Shown here piece by piece: positions 24,933-34,561 of a stretch of DNA of 64,000 nt. The stretch's first letter is position 1, and each line of letters starts with the position of its first letter. The notes under the pieces were generated by a model that saw only the letters and a program-made list of their open reading frames with translations, ran no database searches and was not told the origin of the DNA. Location: NCBI GenBank assembly GCA_036279355.1, contig DASUJH010000020.1, positions 1-64,000 of the forward strand. Reading direction: 5' to 3'. Position numbers and translations under genes: made by a program. This DNA comes from Gemmatimonadales bacterium (lineage in GTDB: Bacteria; Gemmatimonadota; Gemmatimonadetes; Gemmatimonadales; GWC2-71-9).

Positions 24933-26552
24933 CTACGGCGCTTGGACCGCACCCCGGCCCGGCGCCAACGCACGGAGGATGGTGCGCCCGTATCGCTCCG
25001 CGATCACCGGCCCAACGCCGGGCACGGCGGCCAGCGCCTCGGGACCATCCGGCGGATGCAGCGCGAGGCGCACGAGGGTCGGCGGCTCCAGCAATGCGCC
25101 TCCCCACGCACCTGGTCGACCGGCAAAGGCGCCCTGAAGGCGCCGCAGTCGCTCGGCCGCCGCAGCCGGCAGCCGGGCAGCCACCCGCGGGGGCGCGCAG
25201 CCGTCGCAGCCGGCGCAGCGGTGCGGTGCGCGCTCGCCGAAGTACCCGAGCAGCGCGGCGCGGCGGCAGCCGGCGCCGCTGAGGTAGCGCTCCATCACCT
25301 GTAAGCGCGCGGCGGCGCGCTGCCGGCGGCGCAGCACCGGTCGCCAGTTCACCGGCCCGCGGTCGGGGTCCAACTCGCCGCGCAGCCGCTCGACGGAGGC
25401 CGCAACGCTGCTCGGCAGCCGGCGCGCCGCGGTCGGCTCGCGCCACGCCCGCTCCACGAGAACCGGGGCCGGAAAGGTCACGTCGAGCTGGCGGCGATGG
25501 ATGGCGGTGTCGTCCGGCCGCCAGAGCACGACGCAGCGGCTCAGTCGCCCGTCGCGCCCCGCGCGCCCCGCCTCCTGGAAGTAGGACTCGGGCGTCGCGG
25601 GCACGGTCCAATGCACGACAAGGCGGACATCAGGCTTGTCGATGCCCATCCCGAATGCGCAGGTGGCGACGACGACCTTGAGCTCGTCTGCCAGGAATCC
25701 CCGGAGCACCGCTGCCCGACGCTCGCGCGGGAGCCCCGCGTGGTAGGCCGCGGCGCGAAAGCCGGCATCGCGGAGCGATGCGGCGACCCGCTCGGTGCTG
25801 CCCCGGGTGGGCGCATAGACGAGGGCCGTGCCATCATCGGTGTCGAGCAGCGCGTTCAGCCGGGTCAGGCGCTCGCGCTCGTCCCGCACCCGAATGACGC
25901 CGAGCCAGAGGTTCGGACGGTCGAACGAGCCAAGCTGCTGCTCGCATCCCTCCGGCCCGCGGCCGTAGCGACGGCCGAGCGCGAGCGCCTTGACGATCGC
26001 CTCGCGAGTGTCCGGCGTGGCGGTGGCGGTAAGTGCCAGCGCCTGCGGCTGGCCCAAGCGCCAACGCGCCTCGCGGAGCCGGCGGTAACTCGGCCGGAAG
26101 TCCTCGCCCCATTCGACGATGCAGTGCGCCTCGTCCACGACGAAGAGAGTGGGCACGCCGAGGATTGCGCGCAGTTGGCCGGCGCTCCGGGCCAGCCGCT
26201 CGGGCGAGAGATAGAGCAGCCTGAGCGCACCGCTGCCGGCGCGGGTAAGAAGCGCCGACTGCTCGGCGGCATCGAGACCGCTGTGTAACGCGGCGGCGGG
26301 AATGCCCCGCGCGCACGCCGCCGCAACCTGGTCCTGCATGAGAGAGATGAGGGGGCAAACGACGATCGCGATTCCACCTTTGGCGAGCGCGGGCACCTGG
26401 AAGCAGATCGACTTCCCGCCGCCCGTGGGCAGCACCGCAAGCACGTCGCGCCCGGCCAGCACGGCGTGAACCACCCGCGCCTGCGCCGGCCTGAACGCAT
26501 CGTATCCGAAGTGGTGGCGCAGCAATCGCGCTGCATCGCCGAATGAAGACAC
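24933..26552 (-). CDS. RecQ-type ATP-dependent DNA helicase
   Basis: A 539-residue superfamily 2 helicase: [14 protein letters not shown], Walker [36 protein letters not shown] (ISQWG in E. coli RecQ), TATATP, and motif [14 protein letters not shown] RecQ zinc region follows with cysteines in [16 protein letters not shown] and CAGCDGC, then an HRDC-like or HhH C terminus ([17 protein letters not shown]). It unwinds DNA in recombination and repair. The start is a GTG inside a large hairpin just downstream of the beta-barrel gene; no ATG, GTG or TTG in frame lies closer upstream. Confidence 0.92.
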   Translation of the reverse strand: MSSFGDAARLLRHHFGYDAFRPAQARVVHAVLAGRDVLAVLPTGGGKSICFQVPALAKGGIAIVVCPLISLMQDQVAAACARGIPAAALHSGLDAAEQSALLTRAGSGALRLLYLSPERLARSAGQLRAILGVPTLFVVDEAHCIVEWGEDFRPSYRRLREARWRLGQPQALALTATATPDTREAIVKALALGRRYGRGPEGCEQQLGSFDRPNLWLGVIRVRDERERLTRLNALLDTDDGTALVYAPTRGSTERVAASLRDAGFRAAAYHAGLPRERRAAVLRGFLADELKVVVATCAFGMGIDKPDVRLVVHWTVPATPESYFQEAGRAGRDGRLSRCVVLWRPDDTAIHRRQLDVTFPAPVLVERAWREPTAARRLPSSVAASVERLRGELDPDRGPVNWRPVLRRRQRAAARLQVMERYLSGAGCRRAALLGYFGERAPHRCAGCDGCAPPRVAARLPAAAAERLRRLQGAFAGRPGAWGGALLEPPTLVRLALHPPDGPEALAAVPGVGPVIAERYGRTILRALAPGRGAVQAP

Positions 26553-26580
26553 CCCCGACCATTGCGGAATCGGGGGCGTC
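26547..26580 (-). terminator. Hairpin covering the recQ start codon
   Basis: On the minus strand GACGCCCCCGA and TCGGGGGTGTC pair (10 of 11) around a 12-nt loop, followed by TTCATTC. It probably ends transcription of the beta-barrel gene upstream, but the recQ GTG (26552-26550) is inside the right arm, so it may also control recQ translation. Confidence 0.55.
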
Positions 26581-26623
26581 CGGTGCTACCAGGATCGCGC
26601 GCATCGGCGCGCGGAAATGCGCT

Positions 26624-27301
26624 CTACTGGCCGCCGAACTGGACCCCGATCGTGGCGAGGATCAGGCTCGCGTTCGACGTACCGCCGATGTTGTCGAGCG
26701 TACCGCTGAAGATGTTATGGAAGCGCCCTTCGGCAAAGAACGTCACCGGGCCGTTTCCGAAGTCGAGACCGGCGCCGCCGTTGAGCCCGAATTTGGTCAC
26801 GTGGCGGTTCCTGAGCGACTCGTCGTCGGGGTTGATCTCGAGCCGGTAGATCCCGGCACCGCCGAGGAGATAGGGCTTTACCACCGTCTCGGTCGATGTT
26901 GGAATCGTGAAGACGATATCGGCTGTGCCATCGATGATCTGGGTCTTGCCTGGAAAGCCCGGGATCCCGGGCTCGAGCTTCAACTGCGCATAGTTGCCAT
27001 CCACCTGGAAGCCGATCGGGCTGCCCGACGGCCGGAAGCGGACGTATGCCTGTCCATGCCAACCCAGCTTGTCCTGGCTATTGAGCGTGCCGAGCGGGAC
27101 CGCTAGTCCGCCGCCGATGCCGAACTTGACCGGAGAGGTCGAGCCGCCCTCGTCCGTGGTCGTGTACGTCGTATCCAGGTGGGTCCGCGTGTAGGTGGTG
27201 TCCGTTCCGGACCGCGTTGTCGACTGCGCCATTGCGGGCGTAGCCGGAAGAGCCAAGCAGATCGCCAGGGGAAAAGCCACAGACCGCCAACCGCATCGCA
27301 T
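26624..27301 (-). CDS. Outer-membrane beta-barrel protein, paralog 1
   Basis: A 225-residue exported protein with signal peptide (MRCGWRSVAFPLAICLALPATPAMAQ), a Thr-rich spacer, then an 8-strand-like barrel: GIGGGLAVPLG, VRFRPSGSPIGFQVDGNYAQL, VVKPYLLGGAGIYRLE, KFGLNGGAGLDFG, FFAEGRFHNIF, TIGVQFGGQ. The same order of motifs recurs in the two genes upstream. GGAGG lies 8 nt before the ATG at 27301 (2 nt before an alternative ATG at 27307). Function unknown; small barrels of this type can be structural or adhesive. Confidence 0.8.
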   Translation of the reverse strand: MRCGWRSVAFPLAICLALPATPAMAQSTTRSGTDTTYTRTHLDTTYTTTDEGGSTSPVKFGIGGGLAVPLGTLNSQDKLGWHGQAYVRFRPSGSPIGFQVDGNYAQLKLEPGIPGFPGKTQIIDGTADIVFTIPTSTETVVKPYLLGGAGIYRLEINPDDESLRNRHVTKFGLNGGAGLDFGNGPVTFFAEGRFHNIFSGTLDNIGGTSNASLILATIGVQFGGQ

Positions 27302-27452
27302 ACCCATATCCTCCCGAACGGAATGTCCAGACGGCAGCACTCCAGCCGTCCGGCATGACCCCGGCCGGATTTCGGTCCGGGGCAGGCGAAGGGAAGGTGT
27401 GAGATGTAGTTAAGTCGGCGCAGCGACGCCGGACACAATCCCGCGGTGGAAA

Positions 27453-28022
27453 TCAGGGCCCGGAGAACTTGAACCCGGCCGTGATCGGAATGAGATGCGC
27501 GGAGCCGTCGCCCGAGAGGCCGGCACCGAACACGTTGTGAAAGCGGCTCTCGAGGAAGAGCGAGCCGGGGCCGAAGAGCCGCAGGTTGATGCCCGCGCCG
27601 CCGTTCAGGCCGAAGAGGGTCGACGTGTCGTCGGGCCCCCGGCTCCGAAAGCTGTAGACGCCGGCGCCGCCGATCACGTAGGGAATGACCTTGGATGTCC
27701 GGGTTCGACCGAACTCGTAGAGGATGTTCGCGGTGCCGTTGAACAGTTCGCCGCCTACGGGAACGCCGGCGGAGCCGAATGGCCGGTAGGTGCCGTCGAG
27801 CTGGAAGCCCAAGCGCCCGAAGGGGTGAACCTGCAGCAACCCCATGCCCTGCCAGCCCGAGCCGAAGGAAGCTGATCCCAGGCCCAGGTCCGCGGCGGCG
27901 CCATTGGCCGGCAGCGTAAGTCCGCCGCCCAAGCCGAAGGTGAACGGCGACTGGGCGCTGGCGGTGGCCGCCGCCGCAAGGCTCACCACGAGGCCCAACG
28001 CGATCGTGCGCACTGCACCCAT
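27453..28022 (-). CDS. Outer-membrane beta-barrel protein, paralog 2
   Basis: A 189-residue exported barrel protein: signal peptide (MGAVRTIALGLVVSLAAAATASAQ), then GLGGGLTLP, QVHPFGRLGFQLDGTY, VIPYVIGGAGVYSF, FGLNGGAGINLRL, FLESRFHNVFG and ITAGFKFSGP. These match paralogs 1 and 3 motif by motif. GGAGG lies 8 nt before the ATG. It is separated from both neighbours by 150-200 bp with hairpins, so it is probably a separate transcription unit. Confidence 0.8.
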   Translation of the reverse strand: MGAVRTIALGLVVSLAAAATASAQSPFTFGLGGGLTLPANGAAADLGLGSASFGSGWQGMGLLQVHPFGRLGFQLDGTYRPFGSAGVPVGGELFNGTANILYEFGRTRTSKVIPYVIGGAGVYSFRSRGPDDTSTLFGLNGGAGINLRLFGPGSLFLESRFHNVFGAGLSGDGSAHLIPITAGFKFSGP

Positions 28023-28159
28023 CTCACGCCCTCCTTGCCGGAAATGCCGCCTCGGAGATGCCGCTTCGAGCCGATGTGTGGCGCCGCCGGTTTGGGGGCG
28101 CGCCGTTATTCAACGATTCACAATTGTGCACCGCCCGTCAAGTCCGCGCCCGGGGCCCG

Positions 28160-28193
28160 AAAGCAAACCGCCCCACCCCGAGGGGTGAGGCGG
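28160..28193 (-). terminator. Terminator after beta-barrel paralog 3
   Basis: On the minus strand CCGCCTCACCCC and GGGGTGGGGCGG form a near-perfect stem (28168-28193) followed by TTTGCTTT. It begins 24 bp after the stop codon of paralog 3. Confidence 0.8.
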
Positions 28194-28217
28194 ATGCCCG
28201 AGCACGTGCCCGCGGTG

Positions 28218-28778
28218 TTACCGGCCACCGAATTTGACGCCCACCGTGATCGGAATGAACTTCACGTCCGAGCCGGTGACGAACACGTTATGGAACCGGC
28301 CCTCCGCGTAGATGGTCGCGCCGCTCACGCCGAAGTCGAAGCCCGCACCGGCGTTGAGGCCGAACTTGGTGTCCGAGCCCGACGAGCCGTCAGTGAACTT
28401 GCTCTTCAGGTTGTACACCCCGCCGCCGCCGATCAGATACGGGCGGATCCGGGTTTCCTCAGACACCGGGAAGTCGTACACCACGTCGGCAGTACCGCTG
28501 ATGATCTGATCCTTGTCGAGCCCGAACGTGTTGGTCTTTGCCTTGAACTGCTGATACATGCCGTCGATCTGGAACCCGACCGGGCTGGCCGGCGGAGTGA
28601 ACCGCACGAGCGCCTGCCCGTTGAATCCGAGCTTGAGGCCATCGCTCGTCGACCCCGTCGGGATCGACACCCCGCCACCAACGCCGAACTGCACCGGCGT
28701 CTGCGCCTCGGCGGTAACGGCGCCCGCCACGACCAGACACCCCGCCGCCATCATAGTTCTGATCATGCCTCTCATCAT
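28218..28778 (-). CDS. Outer-membrane beta-barrel protein, paralog 3
   Basis: A 186-residue exported barrel protein: signal peptide (MMRGMIRTMMAAGCLVVAGAVTAEAQ), then GVGGGVSIPTG, VRFTPPASPVGFQIDGMYQQF, RIRPYLIGGGGVYNL, KFGLNAGAGFDFG, IYAEGRFHNVF and ITVGVKFGGR. The start at 28778 has AAGGAG 5 nt upstream. It is the only one of the three paralogs with a sigma54-type promoter in front (28846-28861), and it ends at a good terminator, so it forms a single-gene unit. Confidence 0.82.
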   Translation of the reverse strand: MMRGMIRTMMAAGCLVVAGAVTAEAQTPVQFGVGGGVSIPTGSTSDGLKLGFNGQALVRFTPPASPVGFQIDGMYQQFKAKTNTFGLDKDQIISGTADVVYDFPVSEETRIRPYLIGGGGVYNLKSKFTDGSSGSDTKFGLNAGAGFDFGVSGATIYAEGRFHNVFVTGSDVKFIPITVGVKFGGR

Positions 28779-28845
28779 CCCATCTCCTTGTTTCCGGTCA
28801 CTGTCGCGATCGCCACGAGCAATCTGGGAAAGTGCCGCCGCCCCG

Positions 28846-28861
28846 TGCAAGCTTTCTGCCA
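28846..28861 (-). promoter_or_regulatory. Sigma54 promoter candidate for beta-barrel paralog 3
   Basis: The minus strand reads CTGGCAGAAAGCTTGCA: the -24 element TGGC (28861-28858), exactly 7 nt, then the -12 element TTGCA (28850-28846), the sigma54 spacing (GG-N10-GC). The leader to the ATG would be about 58 nt. A 6-bp inverted repeat GGCCGG/CCGGCC lies about 60-80 bp further upstream. Confidence 0.6.
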
Positions 28862-28926
28862 GCGGCGGCGCGGAGCCAAGTCGTTGGATGGGCGGTGAAA
28901 GGGGCGGCGGGAGCCAGTTTGGCCGG

Positions 28927-29124
28927 CTATTCGTCCCGGCCGTCGGACACGCTGTCTCGCGCGCGGGCCAGCCGGCGGCGGCGAGTCCGCTCGATGAGAC
29001 GGAGGGCGAGCGATGCAGCGAGCAACGCGATGGCAATCCACACTGCAAGCGGTTGCTCGGTGATGACTGCCAGGACCGCTACGGTGACGCCGGCCATGCC
29101 GAGGCCGTGCTTCCATCGGTTCAT
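28927..29124 (-). CDS. Small two-helix membrane protein
   Basis: A 65-residue protein with two predicted membrane helices (GLGMAGVTVAVLAVI and AVWIAIALLAASLALRLI) and an Arg-rich tail. Its ATG overlaps the enoyl-CoA hydratase stop by 4 bp, which supports it as a real, translationally coupled gene and the last one of the long acyl-CoA operon. No family is recognised. Confidence 0.6.
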   Translation of the reverse strand: MNRWKHGLGMAGVTVAVLAVITEQPLAVWIAIALLAASLALRLIERTRRRRLARARDSVSDGRDE

Positions 29125-29879
29125 CGCTGGAGGAAGCGCGCGACCTGGGTTGGGAAGTCGGGGGTAGCGCGTGCGACCGCGTTGACCCGGGCCCCGAGCC
29201 GGATTCCATCTTCGACCCCGCGGCCGTCGAGGTCGTAGAGCAGTTGCTTCGTGAGGGCGAGCGCGGTGCCGCTCGCGTCGGCGAGCCCGGCCAGGATCTG
29301 CTCGGCATCGGCATCGAATCGATCGTCCGCGAGCGTGCGCGACACGAGCCCAAGCGCCTGCGCCTCCGCTGCCGACAGGAGGCGCCCCGTGGCGACCAGA
29401 TCGAACGCGACCCGCTCCCCGACCAGGCGGCGCAGGAGCGCCATCACCATCGCCGGTACGAAACCGCGTTGAATTTCGGGATAGCCCAGCCGCGCACTCT
29501 CGGCGGCAAGGACGAGGTCGCAGGCGGTGGCGAGTCCACAGCCGCCGGCAAGTGCATTTCCCCTGACCAACGCGACGATCGGCTTGGGTAGCCGGCGGAA
29601 CTTGAGGAAGAGCGTGCCCAATTCGAGCGCCGCCGCCTCGTTCTCGTCGAGCGTGCGATCGACCGAGGCGAGCAGCTCCGCGAGGTCGGCGCCGGCGCAG
29701 AAATCCCGCCCGGCACCGGTCAGGGCCACGACTCGCACGCCGGCATCGAGCTCGGCATGGTCGATGGCGGCGTGCAGCTCGGCCACCAGCGCCTTGTCCA
29801 GCGCATTGCGCTTGGCCGGACGGTCGAGGGTGAGCGAGAGCACCCCGTCCGCGCAGGCGCGCCGCAGCGAATCACTCAT
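29121..29879 (-). CDS. Enoyl-CoA hydratase/isomerase family protein
   Basis: A 252-residue crotonase-fold protein: RPAKRNALDKALVAEL, the oxyanion-hole segment GAGRDFCAGADLAELL, and VRGNALAGGCGLATACDLVLAAESARLGYPEIQRGFVPAMVM with a Glu at the usual catalytic position. It hydrates an enoyl-CoA; the neighbouring carboxyltransferase and AtuA-type genes suggest a branched or terpenoid-derived substrate such as a glutaconyl-CoA, but that is inference. It overlaps the genes on both sides by 4 bp. Confidence 0.87.
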   Translation of the reverse strand: MSDSLRRACADGVLSLTLDRPAKRNALDKALVAELHAAIDHAELDAGVRVVALTGAGRDFCAGADLAELLASVDRTLDENEAAALELGTLFLKFRRLPKPIVALVRGNALAGGCGLATACDLVLAAESARLGYPEIQRGFVPAMVMALLRRLVGERVAFDLVATGRLLSAAEAQALGLVSRTLADDRFDADAEQILAGLADASGTALALTKQLLYDLDGRGVEDGIRLGARVNAVARATPDFPTQVARFLQR

Positions 29880-30280
29880 GCGCGGCCGCGCGTGAACGGC
29901 TTCGCAAGGCGGCGGACGCTGCCGGCCATCCCGCCATGCGTGAGACGGCGCGCCAGCGCGCGCGGAACCCGAATGGTCATGCGGAGCAGCGCCGTCGAAT
30001 ACACCTTGCCCTGCGCGTCGGTCTTGAGGGAGAGCGTGCCGCCCCCATCCAGTGCGTCGTACAGCAGAAAGTTGAGCGCATGGAGGTTCGGCAGCTCGAA
30101 ACGCTCAACCCGGCTCACCATGCCGCGAAAGTGGCGCGCCACGCGCGCCGCCGTAACCTCGCGGTCGAGCAGGCCATAGAGTGACGGCGTGAGGGCGATG
30201 AGACCCACGTTGGCCGTGTTGCCCTTGTCGCCCGAGCGGGCGTGGGCCAGATAGCGGAGCTGCACCGGCACGGTAGTCAT
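29876..30280 (-). CDS. AtuA-like small C-terminal domain protein
   Basis: A 134-residue protein matching the small domain that accompanies AtuA/DUF1446 proteins: [49 protein letters not shown], and a basic tail. In other genomes this domain is either fused to AtuA or encoded next to it, as here, with a 4-bp overlap. Biochemical role unknown; linked to acyclic terpene and branched-chain acyl catabolism by gene context. Confidence 0.75.
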   Translation of the reverse strand: MTTVPVQLRYLAHARSGDKGNTANVGLIALTPSLYGLLDREVTAARVARHFRGMVSRVERFELPNLHALNFLLYDALDGGGTLSLKTDAQGKVYSTALLRMTIRVPRALARRLTHGGMAGSVRRLAKPFTRGRA

Positions 30281-31653
30281 GCGTCGAGGATCTCCACCCT
30301 CACGTGCGGCTCGATCTCGCGCCGATCGATGAGCGCGGGCCAGTAGGCGACGATCTCTTCCACTGCCGGCCGGCCGCCGGCAAACCCGGTGACGCTCGGC
30401 GGCCCGGTGAGGACGAGCGGTGCGATTTCCCGGGTGAACCGCTCGACCGGCGCCCGCTCGCGCGCGCGCACACCGACGCGCAACTGCACCTCGGGCGCCT
30501 CGGGATCGGGCGGGCCGGCCAGGCGCCCGTGCGTCGCGCCGGCGCCCACGAACTCGGTGAGCACCTGCTCGAACTTGAGCCCCAGGTCCGCCAGGCGGGC
30601 GCGCAGAATGCGGTCGGCGGCGCGGGCCTTGGCGTAAGCGTCGGGCCAGGCGTAGACCAGCGTGCCGACAGCCTTATAGCCGTAGAAGTACGCGATACTC
30701 ACCTTGAGCATGCCGGTGCGCGGACCGCCGCGCACCCCGCTCACCTCCACACGATCCTTGCCCGCCTGGCGCAGCTTGATGCTGGTGAAGTCGGCCACCC
30801 CGTCGGGCGTGATGTAATTGCGGGGATCGCCCATCTCGTAGACCAGTTGCTCGGTCACCGATGCGACCGACACGACGCCGCCGCTCCGGCGGTGCTTGGT
30901 GACCACGAACGTGCCGTCGGGCGACGCCTCGACGATAGGGAACCCGGGATCGGCCAGCCCTTTCACCCGCTGCCATCCCTTGAGCAGGTTGCCGCCCGAG
31001 CACTGCGCTCCGCACTCGATGATGTGCCCCGCCACGGTGCCGGCCGCGATCCGGTCCCAATCGTCGGCGGCCCAGCCGAACTCGTGCACCAGCGGTCCCA
31101 AGGTGAGGCCCGTATCGGTCACGCGCCCCGTCACGACCACATCGGCGCCGGCGCCGAGCGCCTCGACGATCGGCGCCATGCCGAGGTAAGCGTTGGCCGA
31201 TTGCACCCGGTCGCGCACCGTCGAGAGCGGCCGGCCGGTGTCGAGATCCCTGAGCTCGTGCCCGCGCGCGAGCAGCTCGTCGAGCCGCGGCAGGATGTCA
31301 TCCCCGGTGACGAGCGCGACGCGCAACCGGCCCGCGAATCCGAGCCGGCGCGCGACCGCGCGCACCGCTTCCGCGCAGCCGCGCGGATTCACGCCCCCCG
31401 CGTTCGAGGTGACCTTGATACCGCGCTGCGCCACGCGCGGGAGGATCCGCTCCATGAGGGGCACGAAATCGCGGGCGTAGCCGGCGGACGGATCGCGCGA
31501 CTTCTGCTTCTGCAAGATCGACATGGTGACTTCGGCCAGGTAGTCGAGCATGAGATAGTCGATGGGTCCGCGCTCGACTTGCCTCACCGGCGCCTCCAGC
31601 CAGTCGCCCCAGAACCCCTGCCCCGCCGCGACGCGTACCACGCGTCGCTTCAC
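30277..31653 (-). CDS. AtuA-family (DUF1446) protein
   Basis: A 458-residue cytosolic protein of the acyclic terpene utilisation AtuA family: [85 protein letters not shown]. The GTG start overlaps the subtilase stop (GTGA at 31653-31650). The family's reaction is not established; its genes cluster with geranyl-CoA or methylcrotonyl-CoA type carboxylases and enoyl-CoA hydratases, and this operon has a carboxyltransferase and a hydratase too. Confidence 0.82.
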   Translation of the reverse strand: MKRRVVRVAAGQGFWGDWLEAPVRQVERGPIDYLMLDYLAEVTMSILQKQKSRDPSAGYARDFVPLMERILPRVAQRGIKVTSNAGGVNPRGCAEAVRAVARRLGFAGRLRVALVTGDDILPRLDELLARGHELRDLDTGRPLSTVRDRVQSANAYLGMAPIVEALGAGADVVVTGRVTDTGLTLGPLVHEFGWAADDWDRIAAGTVAGHIIECGAQCSGGNLLKGWQRVKGLADPGFPIVEASPDGTFVVTKHRRSGGVVSVASVTEQLVYEMGDPRNYITPDGVADFTSIKLRQAGKDRVEVSGVRGGPRTGMLKVSIAYFYGYKAVGTLVYAWPDAYAKARAADRILRARLADLGLKFEQVLTEFVGAGATHGRLAGPPDPEAPEVQLRVGVRARERAPVERFTREIAPLVLTGPPSVTGFAGGRPAVEEIVAYWPALIDRREIEPHVRVEILDA

Positions 31654-34553
31654 CGCGGCGCCTCGCCCTGCGCGGCATTGCCGAGCGCGGTTTCACGAGT
31701 CCAGAACTGGCCGCGCGCGCCCCGCACGACCACGACGCCGAGCGGGTGGAAGCGCTCCGGAAGCGGCCACGGGAGCCGCGGCGCCGCGAGCGTGGCCGTG
31801 CGCGCGTCACCCGGTGGAATCGTGAGCGCAGTCCGCGCGTCGGCGGAACGCGCGGGGGCCGTGGCCGAGTCGGCGTAGAGGCGGATCGTCACCCGCGCCT
31901 TCCACGTCTCGCTCGAGCCGCGCTCGGCAAGGCCGGGGAACAACTCCAGCGCGACGGGACGCGCCGCCCGATCCGGCGGCAGCGGAGCCTGCAAGCGCCC
32001 GAACGCGTAGTTGAGCGGAAGCTTGGCGATCTGGCGCCCGGTCGAATCGAACAGCGTGACGCCGAAATCGGTGAACCGCTCCCACTGCGCCGGCGCCATC
32101 GCGATGTCGACCTCGGCGCGGCGCGCCCAGGCCGGCGCGGTGAACGGGATCCGCACGGTATCGCCACCCTGCGAGGTGACCGCTTCGCTCCGCTCCGCGC
32201 CTGCGAGCGCGAGCCCCACGCGCGCGGTGACCGGCTGCCGGGTGGCGTTTGCGAGCGTCGCGGCGAGCCCCGCGCCGTCCGCCCGCGTGGTGACCCGCAC
32301 CGGCGACTGTTCGACCCGCATGGACACGGTGCTCCCGGCCGTCGGGAATCCGACCGCAACGGCCTCGTAGGCGCCCGGCACGACGTCGCGGGCGTCGACG
32401 CGGAACACGGCGGCGCCCGAATCGGCGCTCGCCTCCTGTTGCTGCCCGTTGCGGAAAGGCATGCCGTCGGGTTCGTGCAGCGCCGCGATGGCGTGCTGCA
32501 GCGGGCTTGCCGTGGCAACCCGCACGATGAAGGGCCGCGCGCTGTCGGCGAGGAACGACGCCCGCCGCTCGGCGCCCGGCGCGAGCTGCGCCGACGAGGC
32601 GAGTTCCGCGTTCGCGGCCGGGAACGGCACTACCACGGTGTTGACGAGCCGGAACGCGGGGCCGGCCGCAGTATCGGCCGTCCAGCCGCTCACGAGGCCG
32701 GTGTACGTGCCGGGCGTGCGCAGCGCGGCGGCCTTGTATCGGAGCGTCACGGTGGACCTGGAGCCTCCAAGCGCAGCGCTTGCGGGCGCCACCAGCCACG
32801 GCGCGTTGGAGCGAAGTCTGAAGCTGTCCGGCGCGCCGCCTTCCGGCACCAACTCGAAACCCTGCAGCGTGTCGCCCGCCGACGCGAGGCCCTGGCCCCG
32901 GTACGCCGCCGTGGCGCCGTGGCCACCGAGCGCCCGCACGCCGACGTCGGCCACGTTGTGCCCCTGTCGGAGCCAGGCGAGCGCCGCGTTCACGTCGGGG
33001 AGCCCGGCGCCTTCGGCGATGAAAGCGAAGCCGCCTTGCGGCCGTGCGGTCACCATGAGCGCCTGCTTGATGGCGTGCGCGTCGGCCGAGACGTTCGCCT
33101 GTACGAGCGCCGAGCGGAGCAGCGCCGCGAGCCCCGCCGTGTGCGGGGCCGAGAAGCTGGTCCCCTCCTTGATCTCCTCGCCCGCGTTGTAGCGTGGCAC
33201 GGTCGAGTAGGCGAATCCCGGCGCGATCACGTCAGGCTTGGCCAGCTCACCGCCGCGGGCGCTGAATGGAGCGAGCTGATCGGCTGGCGGCCCGAAAGTG
33301 CCTGGCAGAAAGACGCCCGGCAGCGTCGCGCCCGCGGTGAGCGCGCGCGCCGCGGAGCCGGGAAAGCCGATGGTGGATAGCCCGGGGCCGTCGTTCCCCG
33401 CGCTGATCGTGAACACGAGGTCCGGATGCGCGGCTAGCACCGAGTCCACCAGTGCGTCGATGCGGGCGTCGCCCTCCTGCTCGTTGCCCACGCCAAAGCT
33501 CATGTTGAGCACGAGCGGCATCCGGCGCCTGCCGGCGAATCGGATGGCGTAGTCGATCGCGCGCATCATGCTCCCCGTGGTTGTGATGCCGCCCTGCGCG
33601 TCGTTGGCGATCTTGAGGCCGAGGAGTTGCGCGCCCGGCGCCACGCCATCGAACCCCTTCACCCCGTAGAGATCGTGGCCCGCCGCGACGCCCGACACGA
33701 AGGTGCCGTGGCTGCTCGTGTCGAAGAAAAGATCGAGCGCCGGTTCGTTGCCGGTGCCGGAGAAATTGACCGCGATTGCGACCGGCGCCGCGCGCCCCGG
33801 GCCGCGCCAGCCAAAGGTTTCGCCGGCCACGAGGTAGTCGTGGATCGGCCGCTCGTTGGCGAGCGAGCCGTCGCCGTCGGTGTCGGCGAAGAGAACCCAG
33901 CCATCGCTCGCGCGCGCGACGACGACGGGCAACGTGTCGCCCGCGGTGCCGTTGCCGTTGAGATCCGACGCAGGTGGATCGCCGAGCGGGATCTCGCGGA
34001 TGGCTCCGCCCCACACGTCGCCGCGTCCGGCAAGTGCCGCGACGCGGGAGAACCCGGCGAGGGCATGCCCAGCCACGACGACGCTGTCGCCGCTGGGGGC
34101 GATTCGCGTCAGCGCCACGGCGCCTTCGCCGGAAAAGTCGCGGAGGTCGAGGACCTTGCGCTCGCCGGTCGTGGTGAGGCTCAGGCCGGGCACCGACGGA
34201 TCGATGCCGGTGTCCAGAATGCCGATCAGCACGCCGCGCCCATCGGCGGTGGGGTGATCGCGCAGAAAGGCGTCCACCCCGGTGGATGCGAGCGCCATGA
34301 GCCCGCGTTGATAGGCCAGCTGGGGCGGGGCGACCCGGTTGGGCTCCGGGACCGGGATGGTGTCACGGTGGACGGTGATGTTCGCACGCTCGCGCGCCGC
34401 CGGATCCATCGTGGGCTTGGCGGGCGGCGGAGCGTGGGACGGCTCCGCGTTGGGACGGGGCGCAGGACTCGGCGCGGGAGAAGACGCCGGCGGCGCGCTC
34501 GAGCATGCGGCGAGGAGGCCGAGGGCGATCGGCAGAAGACGTGACGGGGACAT
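31650..34553 (-). CDS. Subtilisin-like (S8) serine protease, lipoprotein
   Basis: A 967-residue secreted protease. The ATG at 34553 (AGGA upstream) begins a lipoprotein signal with lipobox LAAC and lipidated Cys17, then a Pro/Ala linker. The S8 triad is complete: Asp in GILDTGIDP, His in [15 protein letters not shown], Ser in [14 protein letters not shown], plus ISAGNDGPG with the oxyanion Asn. About 450 C-terminal residues form beta-sandwich-like repeats. It sits inside an operon of cytosolic acyl-CoA enzymes, 8 bp after the carboxyltransferase and overlapping AtuA, an unexpected place for an exported protease. Confidence 0.92.
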   Translation of the reverse strand: MSPSRLLPIALGLLAACSSAPPASSPAPSPAPRPNAEPSHAPPPAKPTMDPAARERANITVHRDTIPVPEPNRVAPPQLAYQRGLMALASTGVDAFLRDHPTADGRGVLIGILDTGIDPSVPGLSLTTTGERKVLDLRDFSGEGAVALTRIAPSGDSVVVAGHALAGFSRVAALAGRGDVWGGAIREIPLGDPPASDLNGNGTAGDTLPVVVARASDGWVLFADTDGDGSLANERPIHDYLVAGETFGWRGPGRAAPVAIAVNFSGTGNEPALDLFFDTSSHGTFVSGVAAGHDLYGVKGFDGVAPGAQLLGLKIANDAQGGITTTGSMMRAIDYAIRFAGRRRMPLVLNMSFGVGNEQEGDARIDALVDSVLAAHPDLVFTISAGNDGPGLSTIGFPGSAARALTAGATLPGVFLPGTFGPPADQLAPFSARGGELAKPDVIAPGFAYSTVPRYNAGEEIKEGTSFSAPHTAGLAALLRSALVQANVSADAHAIKQALMVTARPQGGFAFIAEGAGLPDVNAALAWLRQGHNVADVGVRALGGHGATAAYRGQGLASAGDTLQGFELVPEGGAPDSFRLRSNAPWLVAPASAALGGSRSTVTLRYKAAALRTPGTYTGLVSGWTADTAAGPAFRLVNTVVVPFPAANAELASSAQLAPGAERRASFLADSARPFIVRVATASPLQHAIAALHEPDGMPFRNGQQQEASADSGAAVFRVDARDVVPGAYEAVAVGFPTAGSTVSMRVEQSPVRVTTRADGAGLAATLANATRQPVTARVGLALAGAERSEAVTSQGGDTVRIPFTAPAWARRAEVDIAMAPAQWERFTDFGVTLFDSTGRQIAKLPLNYAFGRLQAPLPPDRAARPVALELFPGLAERGSSETWKARVTIRLYADSATAPARSADARTALTIPPGDARTATLAAPRLPWPLPERFHPLGVVVVRGARGQFWTRETALGNAAQGEAPR

Positions 34554-34561
34554 GCAGTTCC

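Noticed and set aside
24859-25611. Extended N terminus of the acyl-CoA dehydrogenase
   Set aside because: The extra sequence is an out-of-frame reading of recQ; the enzyme's conserved N terminus begins at 24858.
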